A stretch of DNA of 64,000 nt from Trema orientale (Eukaryota > Streptophyta > Magnoliopsida > Rosales > Cannabaceae): assembly GCA_002914845.1 (NCBI GenBank), contig JXTC01000281.1, forward strand, positions 163,972-227,971, written 5' to 3'. Shown piece by piece: positions 47,971-61,879 of this stretch. Numbering within the stretch: position 1 is the first letter of the stretch; each line of letters starts with the position of its first letter. The position numbers were made by a program, and so were the translations under genes. The notes below the pieces were generated by a model. It did not search any database, was not told the origin of the DNA, and saw only the letters and a list, made by a program, of their open reading frames with translations.

Positions 47971-50556
47971 CTACCAGTAATCTCCGCAAGAGCATGAACC
48001 TCCACTGAAGTGGTGAAAACGGTAGGAATCCCGCAAGATTATTAATCTTCCCACAATTTTGGATATGAGTTTGAAGGCGTTGTGACAATCTTCACATACT
48101 CTCAAATTCTTCATTACACGGATTGTTCTCCCAGCTGGTGTTGACAAAATCGCGAATGCCACAGCCAATTTTTCACTATGATATTTGAGCATATTCTCTT
48201 TCTCCTCTTCTTCCACATCATGTAAAACCAACTTTGTGGAAGAAACATATCCTTCTCGCTTCATTTTCAAATCCAACTCTTCTAAGAATGCATAGATCTT
48301 ATCCTTCTCTGGGTGAACAGAGTCCCCAACTGAAAATGTATGAATTTTGTTCTGCACTTCAACCCAACTATATCCTGGTACTTTCTGCACTCCTTTATCC
48401 CTCATTTTCAACCTCATCTTGCGAACATCACCCCATCTACCTGAAGCTGCGTATAAATTTGAAAGAAGAACATACATACCTGCATTTTTAGGCTCCATCT
48501 CGAAAATCATCTTAGCAGCTTTCTCACCTAATTCAGTATTGCCGTGAATCCTGCTAGCACCGAGGAGAGCTCCCCATGTTGCACCATCTGGTTCAAAAGG
48601 CATATTTCTCATTAAATTCTGGGCCTCATCTAGGCGCCCAGCTCGACCTAAGAGATCAATCATGCAAGTATAGTGTTTTGAATTGGCTGTTATTCCATAA
48701 TCTTGATTCATGGAGTGAAAATATTTTGTGCCTCTCTCTACCAAGCCAGTATGACTACACGCTGACAGTACACCAACCTGGAATACAATTAGAAGGGACT
48801 GGCCATTTTAGGGGGAAAAAAATGTACACGTAATGAAAGGGAATGCTGTAAAACTTGCAAGATATTCGTCTTAGAGAGAGAAAAGAAAAGGAAAACATCA
48901 TAAAATGATTAAAGTCGTTGATGCATCGACTTCATGAAAAACACTATATTGGAAGGCAACGGTGTAAATAGAATTATACTTCCACAAATGAAAAATTCTT
49001 AAAAGGATAACATCACCAATTACCATTGTAACATCGTCTGGAATAATTCCTGCTGCCTTCATTGACTCAAAAATCACAAGAGCCTCTTTGCCAAATCCAT
49101 GTCTTGCATAGCCCGCAATCATTGTGTTCCATGAGACTATATCCTTTTGTTGTATCTCTTCAAACACAACATATGCTTCTTCTATGCTTCCACATTTAGA
49201 ATACATTACAAGTAGTGCATTCCCTACATAGCATCCACTTTCAAATCCCGCTTTTACCAGTCCTCCATGCAATTGCCTTCCCAACTCTAGAGCACCAATC
49301 TCAGCACAAGTGCTCAAAGCACAGGTATAAGAAGACCTAGTTAACCTTTTGCCTTCTCTTTTCATCTCCACAAATAACTGTAAAGCCTCATCACCGTGGC
49401 CATTTTGAGCATAGCCAGCAATCATAGCTGCCCAAGAGATGGAATCGCGTTGGGGCATTCTATCAAAGATAAATCTTGCTTGGGCAACATCACTACTCTG
49501 AGCATATCCAGTGAGCATTGTATTCCAAGAACTGATATTCCTACATGGCATTGCCTCGAACAATTCCCTAGCTATATCCATTCTCTTACATCGAACATAT
49601 CCCGAAATAATTGCATTCCATGAAACTGGATTCTTTACCGGCATTTTATCAAAAATTATTCTTGCTTCAGCCAACATGTCATGCTGCACATAACCTGACA
49701 CCATTGATGTCCATGCAAACACATCCCTAGCTGGAGACTCCTCAAATAACCGCCTGGCTTCAGACAATTCCCCATTTTGAGCATAACCTGTAATCATTGT
49801 ATTCCATGAAACTGCATCCCTCGTTGGCATTTGATCAAAAAGCTGCCTAGCATCAGCTAACCTATTTTTCCTCACATATCCACCCATCAAACAGTTCCAA
49901 GAAACCAGTTCCCAGTCTGTCTTGGAACTAAACAACTGGAATGCATCCTCTATTCTCCCATTTTGCACATATGCTGAAAGCAAACCATTCCATGAAATCT
50001 CATTCTTGTTCGGCATCTTTTCAAAAATCTTCCTTGCTTCATCCACATGACCATACTGAGCATAACCAGATAACATAGCATTCCATGACACGACATCCCT
50101 TTCCGGCATTTTATCAAACAGCACACGTGCTGCACCAAGATTCCTATTCTTCACATGCCCACTAAGCATCACGTTCCACGAGACCAAGTCTCTCTCAGGC
50201 ATTTTCTCAAACAGGTCTCGCGCAAGATCAAACTTCTCATTCGAGAGGTACCCAGATATCATGGCGTTGAAAGAAACGACACTTCGTCGAGGCATATCGT
50301 TGAAGACACGAAGAGCAGCCTCCCATTGGCCGCTGCGCATGTAGGAGGTAATGGCCATGTTCCATTTTACGACGTCGGAAGCTGAGATGTTGGACGGCTT
50401 CTTCTTTGGATTGTGCTTTTGGGTTAGTGTTTTCTTCGAAGGAATCGGGTTTGGAGTTGTGCCCTCAGTGGTTGGAAGTCCGTCGTAGGTGGGTTGTGTT
50501 TGTAGTGAACGTAAGCAGGTGCCATGGAACTGTCCGAATGGGCGAGTCCGGAGCAT
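47971..50556 (-). CDS. DYW-class pentatricopeptide repeat protein (779 aa)
   Basis: Two exons: 50556-49024 and 48777-47971, intron 246 bp (GT-AG), phase 0. The start is the first in-frame ATG (50556-50554) after an upstream stop; a TTG two codons earlier is not used. The N-terminus [19 protein letters not shown] is basic and Ser/Arg-rich like a mitochondrial presequence. About fourteen PPR motifs follow, mostly the 31-residue type (for example [20 protein letters not shown]). Then come E/E+ motifs ([15 protein letters not shown]) and a C-terminal DYW domain with the deaminase-like HSEKLA, the zinc ligands CEDCHNAFK and the terminal CSCGDYW. Length and motif layout agree with Arabidopsis At4g02750 (781 aa by memory). 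Such proteins bind organellar transcripts and direct C-to-U editing; the target site is unknown. A broken copy lies at 45922-47505. Confidence 0.93.
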
Positions 50557-52001
50557 GTTCAAGCTGGAAGAAACTGCAAATGTTGCTACACTTCCTTTTG
50601 TCTTTCATCTACGTGTAGTTAATATGGTCAATTACAAACATATCCCCGCAGTAATTTTTCGCCTGACTGGTACAATCTAATGACACGAATTGTTGTTCCT
50701 GCCAAATAAAGGTAGAACATATTGTTATTGCAAGTACTAATAAATGATCAGGTACCATCATCAATTACTTAAAATCCTGAAAATGAATACAAATGGAATT
50801 GTAGTTAACTTTGCTCTAAACTGTAGTAAGGTCTCAGAATCTGTGTACCCTCTCCCAAATGGTTGAATCCAGAGCCTCCCTCTTATACTATATATTAAAA
50901 ATAAAAATTTTCCTCCTTCAAACCTGAGTTATACAACGGTAAAGTATATCAAATCAAAAGTAATTGGAACCCATTAAATTACAAGTCGTTCAACAATAGA
51001 TACGTATATTCACGTATTATACGAAAGTAAGTGATAAGGCTAGCAATAAATCTTTCAGAAGGTAGTTTCAGGGTAGTTGTAAAGGTAAATTCCGAGTATA
51101 GTGCAGCCAACACAAAAGCAAGCAAAGAACAATCCTCTTATACACTTCTTAAATCATATTAAAATAATAAACAAAAAAACATAAATCATGAATCATTTTA
51201 CACATACAGAAAAGACGTCTCATGTAACAGGGCTAAGAAGTAATAATATCCAATGTGTTATGTAAGATTAATGCTTTATATGCAAGTTGATCCTAAAAGC
51301 TACCATATGCCAAGAAAGAACGATTAATATTTCTTCTGGTTTCATAACCTGCTACAGGATTAAAGTTACGATAATCAAGGATTAAAGTTCTTAACAAAAT
51401 AACTTTTGCATTACAGCCAACAGGTTTTGGAGTACCTCGAATGGTAGATAAGCCTAGATCTGTAAACAACATAATAATAGTCTTGCCAAAACTTATTGGC
51501 TACTTAACCCTCCAAATATTGATTCAGAATTGTCACTTACACCTAATAGAGGGCCATAAGTGAGTACGCTTGGAGCTCGCCAACAAAATTTGGTGTTTGG
51601 TTTACCAATTGCAACTCCATGGTACAAACTAGCTGGCTGTTCCATAAAGAGGAAGAGTATATCATCTATTCTTTTGCAGTTTTCTTATAATACATAATTA
51701 GAGTTGTGATTTGAAGCTAGATCTACAAAATGAAATATTTAGGCTGCCAATACCAGAGGAAGTGCCACGAAATTCGTCATTAGGCAGCTATACATGGTAA
51801 TGTTATTTGTCCTTCTCTAAACATCATGATTACTTGCAAGTTAAATCTATGTCGTTTGGTGAGTCCATGAAATAGATTAAAACCTTGAAAATGTAAATAC
51901 CTAATTTACAATGTAATTTTCAAAAATTTCATGTACATAGCTTGCTCAAAATTTCTCTCTCCCCATAAATTACCAAAATTCTCATCACTCAGTATCAGAA
52001 G
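50557..52001. other. Intergenic between PPR and PELP1, source of a duplication
   Basis: Contains the promoter side of the PPR gene (first about 150 bases) and the 3' flank of PELP1. 51385-52001 is the parent-like copy of the duplicate at 45150-45921. No ORF of its own. Confidence 0.6.
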
Positions 52002-54976
52002 TCACTCATCTTCCTCATCTGTATCAGAATGTGTAGATACATCCACAAGTTCAGGATATTCTTCAGAATCTGATTCATGGTCCATTTCAGAATCTAATGT
52101 TGAAGAAGTACCAATTGTGGTAAACACGTCGGATTTAGCAACCGAGATATCCTGGCACAAGGCCATATCGTTATCATCTTGCTTTGAAGCACCCGAAGTA
52201 ATCCTCTCAAACACTCTTTGAGATCCTGTTGAACCATCAGTATTTGCAACTGATGAAAATTTTGCGGAAACAGAATCCTGACTAAGCGGCTTGGATTCAG
52301 GAAGTTGGTGAGACTCGGCCATAAGTTCATCCCCACCGTCTTGAATCTCCACATCTGCATCGGCCGCCTCTGGCTCCTGCTTATTTCCTTCAGGAATCTC
52401 TTTATTGGAACCATCGCCGGAAAGCTTTATATCTTCACGAACTGATAAAGTTTCAGATGGATTCTTATTCTCGTATATAGTCTCTACAGGGTCACTCACT
52501 GCAGCTTCTGTTTCTTCTCCATCTCCCATCAAATACTCATGGTGTACATGATCATCCAAGTGAGGAGCATAATGTTCCCTTCCCTTTGTGCCACTCGAAA
52601 ATGGGGTTCTGTGCTTGAGTCTGTCAGAGTAAATATTCAATGGAACTTCATGATGAACGTCATCAAGTGGAAAATTTGCTGTAGGGAAATCGTCCACTGA
52701 AAGGGCCCTGGGATGTATAAAAACTTCCAAGGCTAAAAGAGCATGTGCACAGAACTCAGCAAGTTTTGTTCCAGTTTCTTGTTTGCCTGCAGAAATCCTT
52801 ATTACATAGTTACAAGATAAACTGCATTGAGAAACCTAGTATCAATTGATTATTTTTATATCTGCTTATATTATAAGATCTATTGACAAGTCCCTATAAT
52901 TATTTGGAGGGTGTTGCATCTTGTAGGACAGACTGGGATCATCATAAATCTAAGAGTGCATATTATCATACTTGGATTCTTTATTTAGTAATACATAATC
53001 CTATACGTCTTAGACTTCTTTCTATACTAAAACATAATCCTATACGTCTTAGACTTCTTTCTACGCCATTTAATCATTGTCCATGGATGCACGTAGTTAT
53101 AAAATTAAAATGCAACTTATTTTCAGAGAGCACTTTCATTGACGTTGTCAGGTTTTTTCATACAACACCTAAAATGCAATAACAAAGACCCCAACTTCAT
53201 GCTTAAGCTCCCTTTATTGTCTTCATTAGCAAATACACATCTCTGTTCTTTCAATCAGGTTCATCACCATATGTAATTGCCAATATCCTAATTTTAAGAG
53301 GGGAAATTACGTGGATAAGTCTGTTGAACCCTCAAAAATATTTTACAGATGGCCAGTTGATACTCCTGGATTTCTTTCCTTCTCTAAAGTACTGTGTTTC
53401 TACAAAAATTTGTGATTAGACAAGTCCATATGATGATTAAAAGTAGACTACAATATTGCGATAAATAATTTACCTCTGCGAAAAAGTTCAAGACCCTGTG
53501 CTAAATGCTGTGGATGGAAACGAGATGACAGAAAAGAGGCCAAAAGTGTTTGTAATGCTGCCAGCTGCACATTTACCCAACTTTCAGTTCCTTCATTAGA
53601 CTGTATAATGTTTCTTTCCTCGCTGGCCCAACCCCCTTTCGAAGAACTCTCTACAATATTTATCAAATGAAGATCAAGATTTAATAGCCAATGCTCAAAT
53701 TTTGCATCAAAATTTGAGAGCCTGCTCTTATATTTATCAAGATCACTCTTAGATCTTGAAGCACCACCCTGCAAAAGTACAAACATTCTTTTACACATAC
53801 ACGTACATATAAATTTCAAAGAGCACACTCCCGAGTGAGGGTAACTTTAGTTCTATGGCACTATTAGATTCATTGACCCAACATTCTGACAGACATTACT
53901 TATGAGTGATACACATACCACAGTAAGAAGAGCTTCCAATGCCTCAAGTGCGGCTATTCTCAAAGAAAGCAGAGTTGTCGGTTGGCTTTTCTGAGATACC
54001 ACTTCTAAACTGCCATCAAGCCCCTCTTCAAGAAATCCAGCTGTAGAACCACGTTTCCTTTTTTTACGGCTTGGCTGTGATAATGATTCAGTAGAGGGCT
54101 TTGAGTTTGCACTTGTAGATGTTCCACCACCCTCATAACCAATGGGATTCAAATCAAGAAATGCATTATACAAAACTTCCTGTGAAAGACATAGTCCCAT
54201 TCCTGATACAGAATTGACAGAATCAATAAAATCTTCAAACGTGATTTCCAGGGCAAAAGATACTGACAGTTATAGGCAAAATTTTGGTAACACGAGAAGA
54301 CACTGTGCACTAGCATAAGTAAGCAAATATTGTGATGAATACAATTGCAAAGTAACATAAATTGATTCCCATTATGTGGGACAAGCTGCAGTTAACATCT
54401 GCAGATGAAGAAACCTTACATTTAATATCAAAAGGTGATCTCATGTAAAATATGCTTGTTTCTTGTTTCCTCTTTTTTCTTTTTTTTTTCGAGGGAAGTA
54501 TAATTACAATTGTCAAGGCTATTGTAATTATTATCTCTTTTTGTCGGGAGTGTGATGCAGGGCTTAGGCATTCATCACAACCTGCTCAGCTGCTCTTTAT
54601 TGTTCCGAGCATTATCTTAGGATGAAAAGTACCCAAACAATGTAAAAGTTAATAAACTGAAAAACCTGTTGATGATTGTTCAGTCTTCCAACTCCTACTA
54701 AAGCTATCAAAATTACCTTTTGACAAAACCTGAAAGGACATGGGAATACTATCAAATTATCTTTTGACAAAACCTGTAAGGATATGGGAAGAGAGAGAGT
54801 TCAGTCTTCCAAACTCCTAGTAATACTATCAAAATTTTCTTTTGACAAAACCTGTAAGGATATGGCAAAATTATCTTTTGACAAAACCTGTAAGGACATG
54901 GGAATACTATCAAAATTATCTTTTGACAAAACCTGTAAGGATATGGCAAAATTATCTTTTGACAAAACCTGCGAGG

Positions 54977-55014
<38 letters not shown>

Positions 55015-58000
55015 ATTAGCAAACTTACTCTTGTTTAAAGCAGCAATACTCAATGAAATCATGGAAGTGTTAATTTCTACATCTCATACTAAAAAACGTT
55101 ATTCAGGCAATAATACATGCCAGAGAGAGAATTAGCAAACTTACTCTTGTTTAAAGCAGCACTACTCAATGAAATCATGGAAGTGTTAATTTCTACTTCT
55201 CATACTAAAAAAAGTTATTCAGGCAATACATGCCAGTAGATTATTTGTGTTTATGATAGAGGTCCATGCCAGTAGCTTATTTGTGTTTATGATAGAGGTC
55301 CATCATCCAACATTACAAAAGTATAGATCAACTTCGAGCAGTTAAATATATAAGTGCCAAATGTTTGTTAAAGCCATTAAGCAATGCATCTATGTCATCT
55401 TGCAACTTGCAAGATGCCAAAAAAGTGTCTACACTTAAAATGAACTTATTAGATGCTGATAGACCAAGACTATAATATTTTATTCCTAAATAATCTACTC
55501 AATCTCTCTGTTCTATTTTGCCTAAAATATCTAGGTAAATGAATATATATGACATCCATAAGCCGAAATATCAGAATGGATAGAAAATAAGAAAAGCCAA
55601 GCAGATAGAAAGATTTAATCTTCCACAAGAATTGAGAAATTAACTGGTGTGTATCAAATCATACCAATTTCTTTAGCAACCTGACCAAGTTTTTGCCCAA
55701 TAGTTGAATACTAGAACTTGACAGTTATTAAGTAAAACTAGATGGAGAATATGTAAATAAACTATGACGTACCAACACCCATGGATATCAACAATATCTT
55801 TGTAATTGAGTACATCTTTGTCCTCAATTCTGGTAATGCACATTTCTTAAAGTAGACTGAGATGAGGCGCACGATAGATGCAGCATGAGGTAAAAGTTGA
55901 CTGTATGAAAAATAAAAATAAAATATAAACAAAAGGCGAGTACCCTATTCCAGGAAGGAAACGAGAAACAGAAAATAATACAAGGAAAATCTCTTGAAAA
56001 CATACATGCTGACAAAATAAGGTACTAGAAGGGCAGCATTAACATTCCTAGATTTGAAAATAATTAAGCACATTATAGTATTATTCAGGTGGTACCAGGC
56101 CTGGTAGCTGACTCATACACATCCAATATGCAAAAGCACCTATGAGTATTAGTGAATTTCAAGCACAAGTACAAAACTGACATGGTACAAAGTGCTCTTC
56201 ATATTATGAGAAGTTTTCCTTTTTGTTGCTGGTATACCTCCAAGAATGAATAAAAAAGGCACATGTCATTAAGCACATTAACCAACACTTTGGGGCTCCT
56301 GTTCTATCAACTTAGGGAACAACTGGTTATCCTGCATGGTAACGAAAGCTTAATTTTCTCTTTGGTCTTTTAAAAGCGACATCTTTTTTATGAATGGAGA
56401 AATCAAAAATCTAACCCTCAACTCAATCACTTCCCACAAGGAAGATTAGGAGGTAAGTGCAAGCAAGCACATGCATTCCTGCACATGCTTAGGTAAAATG
56501 AAGATGTTGATGATAACAACATAGTAACCTCCACTAGATTAACAAAAAGGAAACCTCTTGTCAAATTCTAACAGGATAATGAAAAAAGAAGAAAACTATT
56601 CTAACTTACCTGCGTACACCCTTTATAATTGCAGTGAGGAGTTCCAGACTATAAAGGTGCAAAATGGGAAGTTCTGAAGAAAGTAACTCTTGCTGCGTGG
56701 CTGTAACAAAAGGCGGAAGTGAAGGTGGCAGAGAGGCATCCATCATCAGCACTCTTTCAACAAGAGTGAGTAAAAAGCGAACATGTACAGTGACCTACTA
56801 TTACATAAAAACATCAGATTACTGAATAAGATCACATTTATCGACAAAAAGTCTTTAAAATAAAAGAATTTGTTTTGTTTTCAATGTCAAGAAAAAGTAC
56901 TTTTATTTTCAACATTATTAGAATGGACCGAACCAAAGTTTGTCCATGGAGGGTAAGTAAAGGACTACAATCAGGCTGAAAGGCGTAGTCGATACAATAG
57001 AAGTACGCACAGACAATCTGCAATCTCTATTTTATTGAAAGTTTCCCAAGATAGCTAACAAAATCGAAGAGCACCTGAATAGGGTATGAACTTGTGATCA
57101 TTGTAGAGCAGCAAAGAAACAATGCAGAGACACTGGATGTTAGCAGATGCTCGGACCTCTTCCTCATGCTCTGCGATCGTACTCCTGACACTGCAAGTCC
57201 TCCAAATGGCGGAGGGAGATCTTTTCCTGGTGGAAGCAATAATCTTATGGCTTCATCAAAATGTTTAGTTTCTGGAGGGGGGGGAAAAAGTCATTATTGT
57301 CCTTAAAATAAGCAAATGAATAAAAGGGCACACTAAAGGCTTTAAGGCACACCTCCTTCAAAACCATTAAAGGCATCATTCAGATGATTATTTATCCATA
57401 TCAAAATTTTCTGCATCATTAAAGACCAACTGTCCACATCTCCTCTTGATTTTGGAAGCAATGCTAGACAATGGGCAAGCTTCTGAAAGTAGAACCCAAA
57501 ATAAATTCACGTGCATTTCGGGCTTTTGTTGAAACCACAGCCATAATGAGCAAACAGATTAACTTTACCTTCAACATATTAAAACTGCAGGTACCTGACA
57601 AAAATTTTGAAGCAATAGCAGCTTCAGCCTGCAAGCACATAACATCATAAGTGATGAGGCTCAAACTTGTATTAGTAAGCCAGATCTAGTGCTTTTGGGA
57701 TGAGGTTCAAACTTGAAATATGATAATTTAAGTTTCACAAATGGTTTTTGGGCAAAGATATCACAATAATAACCAACAGCAAGAAACTATCATAAGATGC
57801 ATAAAATCATGTACTGTTTCATTTCCGTTTAGTAAATGAACTGGAATCATTTTCTGTATCCCAACAAGCATTTGATGTAAGTCCAGGAGTTTTGTTTCCA
57901 TATTTTTCGATACAGAGGACTTTTGAAAGAAGGGTCCAACAAGTTACATACTTACGTTTTTAACAACAGTAGCAGTATATACTGTAGCTTAACCTGGCCC

Positions 58001-61000
58001 TAGCACGAATTGGGCCTAACAAGCTTATCGTACCGCATCACACAAGACTACGGTACATTGTACAGGACAAGTGTCAAGGAAAACTTTATTAACAAGCTTG
58101 GATATCCAACTTGAGATTTGACTATTTAGAAACAATCACATTAACTAAACAGACGACATCACTATGAACATTTCAGTATCTCTCTTGCTCGTTATTATGT
58201 TCTATGTTACACACACACGTATGATCCCACCAATCTCTATGTTAAATTCTCCAAATCTGAAACTCCAAATGCCAAGATATATCAGATGCAGATAACATCA
58301 GTGGCCTCTCATGAAGACCACAACTGAAAATCTAGAATGTATTTTCCATTTTCCATATACAAGAAGCAAAGTTCACTGAATCATGCCTGAAGTTTGTAAT
58401 ATCAATATTAGTACTTACACTTTCATAATGACGACCAACGGAAAATGGAAAGAAAGCAATAGCGGTGCATAATAAATGAACTGCTCCATCCTGCACATGA
58501 GTAAGGAAGGTAAGAAAAAGTTTTTTCAAAAGACTATTAAAAATTATTAATAAAAACCAAAATTACTTAGCATAAAACAATTAAAAAGAAGAAACTGAAC
58601 AAACTCATCCCTCCCTCTACGTGTGTCCAAATGACATCGGACACACTTCTAGCCTGGCTTTCTGTACTCAAGTAATGGGCTTCTGCACGGGACAGTTAGG
58701 TCTTATTGGGAAAGCAAAAGGGCTTTGCAATGTTAAAAAAGGAAACATGCATTAAGCTAGGAAAAATAGATTCGACTCATTTAGAGATTTAACATTAATC
58801 CAAAACAGTGAGCTCGCAGACCAAAATTTAAAAATACTGCAACAGCGACTAAGAATAGCTGTACGTGATAGGTACCCAAAATTGTTAAGGATATACGACA
58901 TCAGTGACATGCAGTAATATATGCTCTAAGTTGTAACAGATGAAGACTGCATTTGTTAATTTAAGTGAAAAAAACGCTGAAAATAATAAAAAATTTCAAT
59001 AGTTTAATACAGTATAGCTTATAGCGAATATTTTTGAACATAAACAGCTTACCCAAACTGCCTCTGAATGATCATCATTTAACAGCTTCAGAACGGGCTG
59101 AATGACTTTCCCAGCATGGGCTGTCCCATCTTTCTTTACATTTGGAAATCCTCCCAGCCTAAATCAGAAAAGATTTCAAAGGTCATAAAAAGCGGCACCA
59201 CCACAAATTTGCACTTAGGCTTCAAATGTTGAAAAAAAAAAATTCATAAGTATTTCAGTTGCAACGACACTAAGTCATGCCATAACACAGTTTCACGAAA
59301 CACACTTTATGCAGATGCCATGGACTAGTGAAATGCCAGTCCTTAAGATTTGGAAGAAGAAGGCAAGACAAACAGGAACTTAAGATTAGTGATAACCAGA
59401 GTGACTCACAAAGTTTCCACCCATGCAACAGACTTGGTCTAATTTATAAATTGGGATATATTTAAGAGGATCGTAACTATTTTTATTGAAGATATGTCCG
59501 TCATGGCTAAGCAAGTATTTGATGTACCACCATGTTTGCCGTAATGCCCAGTTGGTGTTTAAAGCACCGATCACATGGCAATGCAACCATATATGTGAAG
59601 ATTATGTGTCTATTAGAAACACTCTACACATTAAAGGTTACAGGATGAGGGAGGCATCAGTGCGGTTCTGCACCTCTCTATTTAATCAAGGTCACTTGTG
59701 CTTGTTAAGGGAGAATGAGATATAACAGAAATAAATTAGGATATGACCATAGAAAATAATGACCAATCATGTATACCATTCCTTTTGACTCAAATAAATA
59801 TTTGCTTGTGGAGTTCTGAGGCTTCTGCCAATTCAAGAAATATGATACAAGTATACCTTATGAGTAAATCTGATATCGAGGCACATGATGCCACCTTCAC
59901 AAAATGAGAAGTTGCCGATACCTGTTTCAGACACAAAACAAAGCATGTCATATTCAATTATAAAGCGATGAAAATACATGTATACGAAATGTTCTCATAA
60001 ATCTAAGTTAAGAGTAATTAACTCCACCCTTCAGAAATAAACTTCTAGCACCTTTTTCAAGGAATGACAACTTTAACACAAGAAATTATTGAATTCCATA
60101 TTTTGGAATCATAAAGTATCTTTTTAGTGCAAGATCTCCAAAAAAAAAAAAATTTCTAGAGTATTAAATATAGTAGTAAGAGCAGCCCGGTGTGTGGGTG
60201 AAGGGAGCAAAAGCATTTAAACAGGATCAATATAAAAAGATTCTAGAGTATTAAATAGAGTAGTAACAGAAAACAGTGGTCTACTATGCTGGATTTGAAC
60301 TTCTAGTAAACTCTGGAATTTACATGAGAAGTAGTCATGTCTACAAGGAGGTTAGTAATCGGTATACCTGAATGTGTGATAGAAGCTTCTGTAACCAATC
60401 CGAGTATGATGCCAAGAAACGGTCAGAACTGCATTCTTGACAAGTTACCCCAAGTAAACAAATTCCTGCCCAACATTTATCTGGCTACAACAGAAACGAA
60501 GGACAATATTAGTTGATGAACACATTCATGCAAAATTTAGAGATACAAATGCTATAATAACAAATAGATTATATTCCCCCAGCATGAGTTACCAAATATG
60601 GAAAATCATTAAATGAGATAAGTCTGAAAAGAAAATCAATGCACTTAACTCCCCGCAAAAGTAGCAGTGTAGTATCCTTGAATCACTTCATCACCTACAC
60701 AACCTTAGGGTAGGTCTCACTGTTCCATCAAGTTAAATACAAATGACTTGTATAAAAATGGTATTTCAAATGTTGCTCCATAAATTTTGTTTTCCTGATT
60801 TTTACATAAAATCTAAATGGATTCCCCATATCCATCTTGTCTCTTCAATGCGACCCATTGGTAAGCACACAAAGTTCTAACTAACACAAACATTAAAGGC
60901 ATAACGTGTATCAACATATGACTACTTCACCAAAGTGTAAGCCATCCGAAAAAGAAAAAACCTATGATAAACCAGGCCACATTTGCTTTTTCAGCTTAAA

Positions 61001-61788
61001 CAGCAATTTTATCACCTATCACAGAGGGATAAACAACACCAGAACAGTAAGGAAACATCCAGCTCCAAAAACGATAGAACAGTAAGGCCACATTGTTCAC
61101 TGTTTCCATTTCTTCCGTGTCCATTCAAATTTGACTAATTAACTACTCAAGAGGAATTACTTTTTCTCGTGCCGTCTGTACATTGATGCTTTCCACTTTT
61201 CAATAATTAAAAAACAAATTGTTTCTCACATCAAAAACAACGACGAATCATGCGCATAAGAGTTGGAAAAAAATAACAATAACCTAGAGAATTCAACTTA
61301 AATAGTCTTTGTACCAGCACAATTATTAAAATTACTTAAACAAATCGACAAATCACTCACAGAAAATACCCAAAAAAAACAAAAACCCGCATAAAAGCAC
61401 GACTAAAGCCTCAACTTCGAGTTGAATTTTCTTATAAGTAGTCAAATGTAAACAGTATATGAAATAATTAGAAACAAAATAAAGCAGCTGCATTGTGCTA
61501 AGAACCGATTTATACACACACCATATCATTAGAAACGAGCAGCATCAAGCGTTTGACCCAGGAATCGACGGCGGATTTCCATTTGGAGATGAGCACTTGG
61601 TCCGTGAGTTCGTCGAAAGATTCAGAGAGGAGACTGTGGGTTTTGACCATGGAGACGACCTTCGATAGCTGCGATGGACTCCCAAATGGGTGTTTATCGT
61701 CGGGGAGATGGTCTCTGATGAGCGTGCGGAGCAACCGAGGTCTGAGAGCGACGTCATTCATGTTACTGATTAAGTCGAAGGCCGCCAT
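52002..61788 (-). CDS. PELP1: PELP1/RIX1-domain protein, 13 exons, 896 aa
   Basis: Coding exons in transcript order: 61788-61522, 60484-60368, 59921-59857, 59158-59053, 58490-58419, 57628-57569, 57482-57353, 57271-57075, 56794-56610, 55900-55773, 54202-53919, 53768-53474, 52786-52002. All are GT-AG and the phases join to 896 codons plus TGA. The N-terminal two thirds is helical repeat-like with the RIX1/PELP1 signature stretches (DKCWAGICLLGVTCQECSSD, ASCASISDLLIRLGGFPNV, EAAIASKFLSG). A basic nuclear-localisation cluster PSRKKRKR lies at 486-493. The C-terminal exon encodes a Glu/Asp-rich tail ending SDTDEEDE. The family (yeast Rix1, human PELP1) acts in the nucleolus in a complex needed for ITS2 processing and 60S subunit release. 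Introns carry several local repeats. Identification is by remembered similarity to plant PELP1-like proteins. Confidence 0.9.
52970..53064. repeat. Tandem duplication in PELP1 intron 12
   Basis: ACATAATCCTATACGTCTTA followed by GACTTCTTTCTA occurs at about 52992-53024 and again at about 53031-53063, near identical. Confidence 0.85.
54700..55012. repeat. Minisatellite and (GA)n in PELP1 intron 10
   Basis: About six units contain CTTTTGACAAAACCTG followed by (T/A)AAGGA(C/T)ATGG, with or without an AATACTATCAAAATTAT spacer (54717-54980). A (GA)n microsatellite of about 30 bp follows (54979-55011). It is intronic, and the frames on both strands simply read the repeat. Confidence 0.85.
55012..55306. 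repeat. Two adjacent tandem duplications in PELP1 intron 10
   Basis: A unit of about 110 bp (GAATTAGCAAACTTACTCTT to ATACATGCCAG) occurs at 55013-55122 and 55127-55233 with few differences. It is followed by a unit of about 39 bp (GCCAGTAGATTATTTGTGTT to GAGGTCCAT) repeated twice (55230-55305). Confidence 0.85.
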
Positions 61789-61844
61789 TGGAGTCGAAAC
61801 CTCGAGCTCTGAGAGTGTGCTAGAGGAGAGTTTGGGGAAAGGGG

Positions 61845-61879
61845 TTAGGGTTTAAGGGTTTTGATCTGTTAAACCCTAA
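61845..61879 (-). promoter_or_regulatory. Inverted pair of telo-boxes upstream of PELP1
   Basis: AAACCCTAA occurs on the minus strand at 61853-61845 and on the plus strand at 61871-61879, 57 and 83 bp before the PELP1 ATG. In plants the telo-box (AAACCCTA) is frequent in promoters and leaders of translation and ribosome-biogenesis genes. It fits the inferred role of this gene. Confidence 0.7.

Noticed and set aside
50557..50562. TTG two codons upstream as start of the PPR protein
   Set aside because: Plant nuclear genes start at ATG; the first in-frame ATG is at 50556 and an in-frame stop lies upstream.
52883..53182. 99-codon plus-strand ORF
   Set aside because: Falls in PELP1 intron 12 on the opposite strand and reads a tandem duplication.
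54752..55038. ORFs on both strands with repeated FDKTCKDM / PYPYRFCQKI
   Set aside because: They are translations of the intronic minisatellite in PELP1, not proteins.
61871..61879. Possible interstitial telomere repeat
   Set aside because: Only single AAACCCTAA units occur, not an array; better read as promoter telo-boxes.
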